Below are positions 6,448 to 11,968 of a stretch of 11,968 nt of DNA, one piece after another; position 1 is the first letter of the stretch; every line of letters begins with the position of its first letter. The notes beneath the pieces are model-generated. The model was given only the letters and a program-made list of their open reading frames with translations, made no database searches and had not been told where the DNA came from. The stretch comes from Chloroflexota bacterium (lineage in GTDB: Bacteria > Chloroflexota > UBA6077), in NCBI GenBank assembly GCA_021788565.1, contig JAJYKO010000078.1:1-11968 (forward strand). Reading direction: 5' to 3'. Position numbers and translations under genes: made by a program.

Positions 6448-7551
6448 ATGGCACAGGTAGTATTGGATCACGTCACCAAGCAGTTCGGCGGCGTCACCGC
6501 CGTAAACGACCTCTCCATCTCGGTACGCGACAAGGAGTTCCTGGTCCTGGTGGGTCCTAGTGGATGCGGCAAGACCACGGGCCTTAGGATGATCGCGGGC
6601 CTGGAGGAGATCTCCTCGGGCACCATCTCCATAGGGGACAGGGTGGTCAACGACGTCTCCCCCAAGGACCGGGACATCGCCATGGTGTTTCAGTCCTACG
6701 CCTTATACCCCCACATGAACGTCTACGACAACATGGCTTTCGGGCTCAAGATGCGCCATATCCCTAAGGCGGAGATAGGCAGGCGGGTCAAAGAGGCGGC
6801 GGGCATCCTGGGCATAGAGATGCTCCTTGACAGGAAGCCGAAGCAGCTCTCCGGTGGGCAGAGGCAGAGGGTAGCGCTGGGCAGGGCGATAGTCAGAGAG
6901 CCAGCGGTGTTCCTGATGGATGAGCCCCTGTCCAACCTGGATGCCAAGCTGAGGGTGGCCACGAGGGCGGAGCTGATCAAGCTGCACCAGAGGCTGCAGA
7001 CGACGATCATCTACGTGACCCACGACCAGGTGGAAGCGATGACGATGGGTACCCGGATAGCGGTGATGAGGGACGGGGTGCTGCAGCAGCTGGATAGCCC
7101 TCACAACATCTACGAGCACCCTGCCAACATATTCGTGGCCGGTTTCATCGGCTCACCCGCGATGAACTTTTTCGACGTGGGAGTGGTGACCCAGGACGGG
7201 CAAGCTCACCTGAAGAGCGAGGGATTCGGGGTCACGTTGTCGGGGGACTTAGCCCAGCGAGCCGCCCCCTATAATGGCAAGCGGATGAAACTGGGGGTAA
7301 GGCCCGAGCACCTGGGGCAGATGAGCCATGGGGAGGACGAGTCTCGAGGGGAGATCTCGGCGACGGTGGACGTGGTGGAGAGCATGGGGAGCGAGCAATA
7401 CGCCTACATGACCCTGGACGGCAAGACGTTCATCGCCAGGCTTGGTGCGGACGTTCCAGTCAAGATGGGGGACAGGGTGAGACTCGGCTTTTCCAAGAAC
7501 GAGTTGCAGCTGTTCGATGCAGAGACGGAGCGGAACGTCCTAGTCGCGTAG
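6448..7551 (+). CDS. ABC transporter ATP-binding protein, MalK/UgpC/MsmX type
   Basis: This cytoplasmic ATPase powers the importer as a homodimer bound to the EAA loops of both permeases. The 367-residue product has Walker A GPSGCGKTT (36-44), Q-loop Gln82, signature LSGGQRQ (134-140), Walker B VFLMDEP (154-160), a D-loop SNLD and switch His192 (THDQ). Residues from about 240 form the OB/TOBE regulatory domain, with GVRPEHL typical of MalK relatives. The ATG at 6448 has AAGGGGG about 10 bases upstream; the open frame runs on upstream over the permease end but shows no ABC homology there. Arginine is mostly AGG in this gene (at least 11 of the first 17), while the neighbouring permeases prefer CGN. 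This suggests a separate history; such ATPases can serve several importers. It ends the compact operon. Confidence 0.95.
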   Translation: MAQVVLDHVTKQFGGVTAVNDLSISVRDKEFLVLVGPSGCGKTTGLRMIAGLEEISSGTISIGDRVVNDVSPKDRDIAMVFQSYALYPHMNVYDNMAFGLKMRHIPKAEIGRRVKEAAGILGIEMLLDRKPKQLSGGQRQRVALGRAIVREPAVFLMDEPLSNLDAKLRVATRAELIKLHQRLQTTIIYVTHDQVEAMTMGTRIAVMRDGVLQQLDSPHNIYEHPANIFVAGFIGSPAMNFFDVGVVTQDGQAHLKSEGFGVTLSGDLAQRAAPYNGKRMKLGVRPEHLGQMSHGEDESRGEISATVDVVESMGSEQYAYMTLDGKTFIARLGADVPVKMGDRVRLGFSKNELQLFDAETERNVLVA

Positions 7552-7604
7552 CGGTGCTGGCGATGGAGCCCGAAGGGGAGGGGCAGATGTCCACAAGTCC
7601 GGCT

Positions 7605-7634
7605 CGGCACACTTCGGCAGGTCGCGGCACACTT
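7605..7634. repeat. Pair of 10-bp direct repeats at 20-bp spacing
   Basis: CGGCACACTT lies at 7605-7614 and 7625-7634. The spacing is two helical turns, as for a regulator binding one DNA face. It is upstream of the flavoprotein gene and touches the 5' arm of the hairpin region that follows. No regulator can be named. Confidence 0.5.
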
Positions 7635-7701
7635 GCTGGCATCGATTGAGATCGATGCCGAGAGCCCCCTTGTCGAGAATAGGTGGCAGAGATGCCAGCA
7701 A
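7633..7701 (+). promoter_or_regulatory. Two mutually exclusive hairpins upstream of the flavoprotein gene
   Basis: GGCATCGAT (7638-7646), loop TGAG and ATCGATGCC (7651-7659) make a perfect 9-bp stem. The same 5' arm, extended as TTGCTGGCATC (7633-7643), is also perfectly complementary over 11 bases to GATGCCAGCAA (7691-7701). Only one pairing can form at a time, the geometry of an attenuator or riboswitch switch. Neither stem has a T-run after it. It could instead be the operon end of the ABC genes or a protein site; function is inferred. Confidence 0.45.
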
Positions 7702-7814
7702 ACGCTACGAAGCGAGAAGTACCTCGTAATTTCCTAAGTGGTTGTGGATTCTCGCAAGCGGCTGGTAGAGACTCTCTAGGGATGAAGCTCTCTAGGGAAA
7801 GTGAAAGGGGCAAG

Positions 7815-9467
7815 ATGGGAGCTAGGGAAACGCTGAGCACGGACGTACTCGTGGTTGGGGGAGGGATCGGCGGGTCCCTCGCGGCGCTGGAGGCCGCCCG
7901 AACCGGCGCCAGGACAGCTATGGTGCTAAAGGGCGGCCCCGCTCGGGGCGCGCGAAGCAATACGGCTGTTGCCGGTGGCGGCTTTGCGGTCGCCTTCGGC
8001 CGCAGCGACCCCTCTGACAGCCCCATGGAGCACCTGCGCGATACCCTTGTGGGCGGCGAGTTTCTGAACGATCAGCGCCTGGTGCGAGTGATGGTGGAGG
8101 AGGCCCCGGATCGTATCCGCGTCCTCGAGAGCCTGGGGGTCGAGTTCGAGCACGAGGGCGAGCGCTACCGGCAGCGCCAGGCGCCGGGACATAGCCACCC
8201 TCGGTCGGTCATGACGACGGGGGCCCAGACCGGCCAGCTAGGCAGGGTGCTGGGCGAGCGGGTCAGGGAGAGCGGTGTGACGGCCCATCGGGGCCTCACC
8301 CTGGCGGAGGTGCTGGTCGCCGAGGGTCGGGCGGTGGGGGCTGCCTGCGTGGCGGAGGACGGCCGTCGGGTGGACGTGCTCGCCCGGGCGGTGGTGCTGG
8401 CGACCGGCGGCCTGGGACGGCTGTACCCCGTGACCAGCAACCCGGCCTTCATGACCGGCGACGGATACGCGGCCGGCTACCGGGCGGGGGCGCGCCTGCG
8501 AGACATGGAGTTCGTCCAGTTCACCCCCGCTGGGCTCGTCTGGCCCGAGGACTTGCGGGGCTTCCACGTCAACCACGAGCTACTGGCCCACCCCCTGGCG
8601 AGGGTGCTGAACGGGAGTGGGGAGCAGCTAGCGGTGATGGGGTCACCGGTGATTAGAGGGCTGGGCTTCCGGCTCGACCTGATTAGGCTCTTTCACCGAG
8701 AGATCAGGGACGGCGGGGGTACGCCACATGGCGGGCTGTACCTGGACCTGAGGGAGGTGCCCCGCGAGGAGGCGGGCAGGTTGTCGCCGGCCCTGTGGGA
8801 AGCCGTACTGGATGCGGGGATCAATCCTGTCCACGATCTGCTGGAGGTGGCGCCCGAGGTTCACTTCTTCATGGGGGGCTTCGACGTGGACGAGAGGGGG
8901 GAGACCAGCCTGCCAGGCCTCTTCGCCGTCGGGGAAGCGGCCGGCGGCTGTCACGGCGCCAACCGCCTCACCCACAACGCTTTCCCGGAGGTGATCGTGT
9001 TTGCGCCTCGTGCCGGTCGAGCAGCCGGCGAGGAGGCCTTGCGGCTGGGAAAGAGGGCGCTACCTGAGCCGGAGTCGATAGGGGCCTGGCGCTGGCCCGA
9101 GGCGACGGACCTTCGAGAGGGGTTGCGCTCGGTGGTCTTGGAGACCGCCGGCCCCGTCCGCTCGGCTACGTCGCTGGCGGCGGGCCTGGCGAGGCTGGGT
9201 GAGCTACGATCGGCACTGTCAGAAAGGGAGCCGGGTACAGGGGACGACCAGCTAGCGGGGCTGGCCACGCGGAACCTGTTCGACGTGGCGGAGATGGTGC
9301 TGCGCTCTGCCCAGGGGCGGGATGAGAGCCGAGGGAGCCACTTCCGCGAGGACCGGCCGAACCGCGACGATGCTAGGTGGTTGGTCAACCAGCTGCTCGA
9401 GCGGGGACCCGAGGGGCCGGTCCTGCGAGAGCGACCGGTCGCACTCCCATACCTGCGACCGGAATAA
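7815..9467 (+). CDS. FAD-dependent oxidoreductase, fumarate reductase/L-aspartate oxidase superfamily
   Basis: This is a soluble flavoprotein of the SdhA/FrdA/NadB fold, 550 residues from ATG 7815 (AAAGGGG about 5 bases upstream). The frame is open from 7683, but the extra residues do not resemble the family. The FAD motif VVGGGIGG is at 13-20, with VVLATGGLG at 193-201 and LFAVGEAAGGCHGANRL at 369-385. The helical C-terminal domain ends in ESRGSHFREDRP. His350 (HFFMGG) and Arg384 (GANRL) match substrate-binding residues of fumarate reductases. The His of HPTG is Thr237, the RGEGG loop carrying the catalytic Arg is shortened or absent, and the covalent-flavin His is Asn49. Substrate is therefore uncertain; ordinary succinate/fumarate or aspartate chemistry is doubtful. 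No iron-sulfur subunit gene is adjacent. It is separated from the ABC operon by 263 bases. Confidence 0.85.
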   Translation: MGARETLSTDVLVVGGGIGGSLAALEAARTGARTAMVLKGGPARGARSNTAVAGGGFAVAFGRSDPSDSPMEHLRDTLVGGEFLNDQRLVRVMVEEAPDRIRVLESLGVEFEHEGERYRQRQAPGHSHPRSVMTTGAQTGQLGRVLGERVRESGVTAHRGLTLAEVLVAEGRAVGAACVAEDGRRVDVLARAVVLATGGLGRLYPVTSNPAFMTGDGYAAGYRAGARLRDMEFVQFTPAGLVWPEDLRGFHVNHELLAHPLARVLNGSGEQLAVMGSPVIRGLGFRLDLIRLFHREIRDGGGTPHGGLYLDLREVPREEAGRLSPALWEAVLDAGINPVHDLLEVAPEVHFFMGGFDVDERGETSLPGLFAVGEAAGGCHGANRLTHNAFPEVIVFAPRAGRAAGEEALRLGKRALPEPESIGAWRWPEATDLREGLRSVVLETAGPVRSATSLAAGLARLGELRSALSEREPGTGDDQLAGLATRNLFDVAEMVLRSAQGRDESRGSHFREDRPNRDDARWLVNQLLERGPEGPVLRERPVALPYLRPE

Positions 9468-9664
9468 GGGGGCCGAATTGGCAACCCAGTGCCTGGATTC
9501 TTCAAGCAAACATCGAGAATCCTTAGCCAGGTCTAGTAGCAGTCTGACCTCAATAGACTCGAACGAGATGGACGTGTTGAAGGTGTACACGGTGACCGGC
9601 TCAACACTCTGGTAGGGTTCTCAGGGCACCGAGGCCACTGATTCAGATCCACTCGTTCAACCCG

Positions 9665-9697
9665 AGCCCGCCGGACCTTACCGGCGGGCTTTCTTTA
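9665..9697 (+). terminator. Rho-independent terminator
   Basis: AGCCCGCCGG (9665-9674) pairs perfectly with CCGGCGGGCT (9681-9690) around the loop ACCTTA. It is followed by the T-rich run TTCTTTAT. It lies about 200 bases after the flavoprotein stop and ends the upstream plus-strand transcript. Confidence 0.92.
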
Positions 9698-9742
9698 TGT
9701 ATCTCCTCATGTCCTCTTGTCCACCATTCCGGTACTGAGGCG

Positions 9743-9751
9743 TGCTATGAT
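9743..9751 (+). promoter_or_regulatory. Possible extended -10 promoter of the DUF2207 gene
   Basis: TGCTATGAT matches the extended -10 form TGnTATAAT with one mismatch. It lies 46 bases after the terminator and about 50 bases before the chosen start codon at 9804. No -35 box is clear. The same organisation (extended -10, no -35) is seen at smpB. The motif overlaps an in-frame ATG at 9747. Confidence 0.4.
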
Positions 9752-9803
9752 ACCCTCGTCGCTGTACCACAAGGAACCTCACTGGGACTCGGAAGATTCG
9801 TCG

Positions 9804-11771
9804 ATGGGGAGGAGTAGGTTGAGGACTCGCCTGAGAACGGTTTCGAGTTCGGCCATCATTCTTCTGGCGCTGCTGTGCTCCCTCTCGCTCGTCTCGTCGG
9901 CCGCTGCCGCGCCAGAAACCCCGTATTTTCGGCGCTTCGACGTGGAGATCGCCCTGCAGCAGAACGGCGATTTTATCGTCGCGGAGAATCAGACAATCTA
10001 CTTCGGCTCGCAGACCGCTCACCATGGGTTCAGGGCCATCCCAATGGATCGCGTGGAGCAGATCACCGACGTCACCGTTTCGGAGCAGAGGCTGCAGTAC
10101 GAGCAGGCAGGCACCTCCGGGCTTCAGGTGAAACAAGAAGGGGAGAACACCCACATCACGCTACAACTTGGCCATGCGCCTCCGGAGACCCCCAACACCT
10201 ATGCGGTAGAGCGCAAAGACGGTAACCTGAACGTCGACTGGTGGTTCCCCCCCACGGCAAATGCTGCTCGCTCTTTCACCGTCCGGTACCGCGTCGTCGG
10301 GGGACTTCGCTACTACTCGGGTGGCGACCAGCTGTACTGGAAGGCCATCTACGCCGATCGGCCCTACACGGTGGGCACGTCCCGGGTAACAGTACGCTTC
10401 CCCGCCGACCTGCCTCCCGATAAAGTGAAGCTAGCCTCGTATCCGGAGCAACTCGGTGTCCAGGGAAGGCTGACCGATCCTCGCACGGTCGTCTTCGATG
10501 CGCAGAACCTGCCGGCTAAGACGGGACTGGAGGTTCGTGCACAGTTCCCGCACGGTCTGGTCGCGGGCAACTCCCCCGCCTGGCAGGCCAAGGAGGACCT
10601 CGGGGACTGGTTCCACAATAGCGTCAGGCCGCCGCTGAACGTCTTCCTGGCCCTCGCTTCGCTGCTGATGCTGGTGCTGGGCACGCTCTGGATCGTCATG
10701 CGCTGGTACTCCCTTGGCAGGGACCCGGCTGTGAGAGGTGCGCCGCCACTGCTCTCGGAGCCACCGGGGGACCTGCCTCCCGCGGTCGCCGGCACCCTGG
10801 TAGACGAGAGAGCCGACGTCCGGGACGTCGTCGCCACTCTGATCGACCTGGCCAGGCGAGGGCTGCTCCGGATGGTCGAGGAGGACCCTCCCGCCGGCAG
10901 CAAGGACAAGCGAGGGTTCCGGCTAGAGAAGCTGCGCGGCGAACCGGGCGATCTGCGGGGTTACGAGCGGCTGATGTTCCGCAACCTGTTCGCCGAGGGC
11001 GAGTCGATCCGGTTCGATGATCTGAGGACGAAGTTTCTAAAGGCGGTCCCCGAGGTGCAGGACCAACTGTACAAGGAAGTCGTGGAAGCCGGATTGTTTC
11101 AGGCCAATCCCAAGAAGGTGCGCAACCACTACCTGATCATCGGCGGTATCGCTATGGGGGTGGGAATCGGCATCTCCGTGATCGCCTTCAATCTCATGGA
11201 CATGCTGGAGATGGGCTGGGCGCCTTTCCTGACGCTGGGGCTGCTCGGCGCGGTTCAGATGGTCGCGGCCACAGGGATGCCCAGAAGAAGCACCAAAGGG
11301 GCTCTGGACGCCGCCCAGTGGAGGGCATTCGCCCGCTATCTCAAGCAGCACCAGCCCGCGGAGGAGGTGAGTGCACAACTGGATCGCTTCGACTCATATC
11401 TGCCCTATGCGGTGGCCCTGGGAGCTGAGAAGGAGTGGGTTAAGAAGTTTGCCGACGCAGGCGCGCCCGCGCCGGGGTGGTATGAGAGCCGCCATCAACC
11501 GGGTTGGGAGCAAGGTCCGATGGCCCACTCCATGGGAGACTCCTCACGAACCGGTGCGGTTGGCGACCTCGCCACGGCTGGGCGTGGACTTCAGGGCCTC
11601 AGCAACGGCGGGGCTTTGAGCCTCCAGAGCCTGAGCGACGGGCTCGTCGACATGCTGAACAGCGCATCCCGCAGCATGAGCACAACCAGTAGCGGCGGCG
11701 GCTGGAGCGGTGGCGGTGGCGGCGGAGGAGGAGGAGGAGGCGGCGGCGGCGGCAGTGGAGGATTCAACTGA
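9804..11771 (+). CDS. DUF2207 domain-containing membrane protein with Gly-rich tail
   Basis: Family role is unknown; DUF2207 proteins (YciQ-like) are exported membrane proteins. From ATG 9804 the product has 655 residues. A basic start and hydrophobic core give a signal peptide cleaved near 36 (SSAAAAPE). An extracellular beta-rich domain runs from about 38 to 260, with FDVEIALQQNGDFIVAENQTI and GFRAIP typical of the family. A membrane helix at about 277-300 ends in WYSLGRDP, a family hallmark. A cytoplasmic winged-helix-like segment follows (340-435), then two helices at about 442-464 and 470-492. The tail ends with a run of 15 Gly, then SGGFN. In-frame starts at 9747 (ATG, GAGG upstream) and 9717 (TTG) would put an acidic extension before the signal peptide and are less likely. 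The stop codon overlaps the next start (TGATG), so translation is probably coupled. Confidence 0.85.
   Translation: MGRSRLRTRLRTVSSSAIILLALLCSLSLVSSAAAAPETPYFRRFDVEIALQQNGDFIVAENQTIYFGSQTAHHGFRAIPMDRVEQITDVTVSEQRLQYEQAGTSGLQVKQEGENTHITLQLGHAPPETPNTYAVERKDGNLNVDWWFPPTANAARSFTVRYRVVGGLRYYSGGDQLYWKAIYADRPYTVGTSRVTVRFPADLPPDKVKLASYPEQLGVQGRLTDPRTVVFDAQNLPAKTGLEVRAQFPHGLVAGNSPAWQAKEDLGDWFHNSVRPPLNVFLALASLLMLVLGTLWIVMRWYSLGRDPAVRGAPPLLSEPPGDLPPAVAGTLVDERADVRDVVATLIDLARRGLLRMVEEDPPAGSKDKRGFRLEKLRGEPGDLRGYERLMFRNLFAEGESIRFDDLRTKFLKAVPEVQDQLYKEVVEAGLFQANPKKVRNHYLIIGGIAMGVGIGISVIAFNLMDMLEMGWAPFLTLGLLGAVQMVAATGMPRRSTKGALDAAQWRAFARYLKQHQPAEEVSAQLDRFDSYLPYAVALGAEKEWVKKFADAGAPAPGWYESRHQPGWEQGPMAHSMGDSSRTGAVGDLATAGRGLQGLSNGGALSLQSLSDGLVDMLNSASRSMSTTSSGGGWSGGGGGGGGGGGGGGGSGGFN
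11709..11753 (+). repeat. GGN triplet tract encoding 15 consecutive glycines
   Basis: The run is built from blocks of identical codons: five GGA then five GGC after mixed GGT/GGC. Uniform triplet blocks point to recent slippage expansion. Gly-rich tails ending near an aromatic residue are common in DUF2207 proteins. Confidence 0.85.
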
Positions 11772-11968
11772 TGGACGCGAGCTACAACTCCGGTCGATTG
11801 CTCGGCACTACTGTCCTGGCCGTTGGAATCGTCCTGGCGCTGCTTGGCATCGGATGGATGGTGGTCAACGCCACCGCCGGACTTCTGGAGCCGGGCGGCT
11901 TCGTGCTCGGGCTGATCTTCCTCTCGGTGTTCGTGGTACCGATGGTGGCGGCAGGGCTGATTTTGCGG
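11771..11968 (+). CDS. Small membrane protein, 3' end outside the window
   Basis: The frame starts at ATG 11771, overlapping the DUF2207 stop by one base in TGATG, and stays open for 66 codons to the window edge. The visible part starts MDASYNSGRLLGTTVLAVG. It has two hydrophobic segments: residues about 11-35 (GTTVLAVGIVLALLGIGWMV) and about 44-65 (GGFVLGLIFLSVFVVPMVAA), joined by a short loop. It lacks a charged signal-peptide start. No conserved family motif is recognised in this fragment. Tight coupling suggests it works with the DUF2207 protein, possibly as a membrane partner. It is not an accident of frame: codons are GC-rich in the third position as in the neighbour, and hydrophobic blocks are clean. 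Confidence 0.7.
   Translation, partial: MDASYNSGRLLGTTVLAVGIVLALLGIGWMVVNATAGLLEPGGFVLGLIFLSVFVVPMVAAGLILR

Larger units (their letters stand above)
9468..9803. other. Intergenic region with a terminator and a possible promoter
   Basis: No credible gene lies here. A 15-codon frame at 9568-9615 (MDVLKVYTVTGSTLW) is too short to support. GGATTCT (about 9495-9501) and AGAATCC form a 7-bp inverted repeat with a 14-base loop soon after the flavoprotein stop. The intrinsic terminator at 9665-9697 is listed separately, as is the -10 box at 9743-9751. Otherwise nothing is recognised. Confidence 0.65.

Noticed and set aside
9568..9615. A 15-codon frame MDVLKVYTVTGSTLW, resembling the first strand of a glutaredoxin
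   Set aside because: The CxxC motif is missing, the frame stops at once, and no further glutaredoxin-like sequence follows in other frames. Too short to call a gene or pseudogene.
9717..9803. Upstream starts for the DUF2207 protein (TTG 9717, ATG 9747)
   Set aside because: They place a hydrophilic, partly acidic segment before a clean signal peptide, and the ATG at 9747 overlaps a likely -10 box. The ATG has a fair GAGG upstream, so it is not fully excluded.
1..11968. Search for CRISPR arrays, insertion sequences, phage genes, toxin-antitoxin pairs and tRNA genes
   Set aside because: No spaced repeat array, transposase, integrase, terminal inverted repeat or tRNA cloverleaf was seen; only the tRNA-like ends of tmRNA are present.

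Overview
The window reads as an ordinary bacterial chromosomal segment of moderately high GC. The organism is probably a member of the Chloroflexota (Thermomicrobia/SAR202-like) or a similar phylum. This is an inference from three things: a Tat-type lipoprotein sugar-binding protein with an Ala/Pro linker, a one-piece tmRNA with a tag ending in ALAA, and a DUF2207 protein with a Gly-rich tail. No marker in the window fixes the taxonomy.

Left part (1-2726, minus strand): smpB, then ssrA (tmRNA, not a protein gene), then guaB, then a gene cut by the window edge that looks like a degenerate response-regulator receiver. smpB and ssrA form a trans-translation (ribosome rescue) module and lie 41 bp apart. 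Most of that gap is a tandem heptamer repeat. smpB has an extended -10 box so close to its GTG that the transcript is probably leaderless. A strong hairpin sits between the tmRNA 3' end and guaB (IMP dehydrogenase).

Middle (2727-7551, plus strand): a divergent intergenic region of about 400 bp precedes a carbohydrate-type ABC importer operon. It encodes a lipoprotein solute-binding protein, two MalF/MalG-type permeases and a MalK/UgpC-type ATPase. A perfect 14-bp hairpin separates the binding-protein gene from the permeases, a common way of making binding protein in excess. The ATPase gene is rich in AGG arginine codons, unlike its three partners.

Right part (7552-11968, plus strand): a 263-bp spacer with direct repeats and two mutually exclusive hairpins leads to a flavoprotein of the fumarate reductase/L-aspartate oxidase superfamily. 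This protein lacks several of the family's catalytic landmarks. After a clear intrinsic terminator comes a DUF2207 membrane protein ending in a 15-glycine run. Its stop codon overlaps the start of a small membrane protein that runs off the window.

I found no mobile element, CRISPR array, phage gene or obvious new defence system. The most interesting items are regulatory: the leaderless smpB promoter, the switch-like spacer before the flavoprotein gene and the hairpin inside the ABC operon. The divergent flavoprotein active site is also worth a look.
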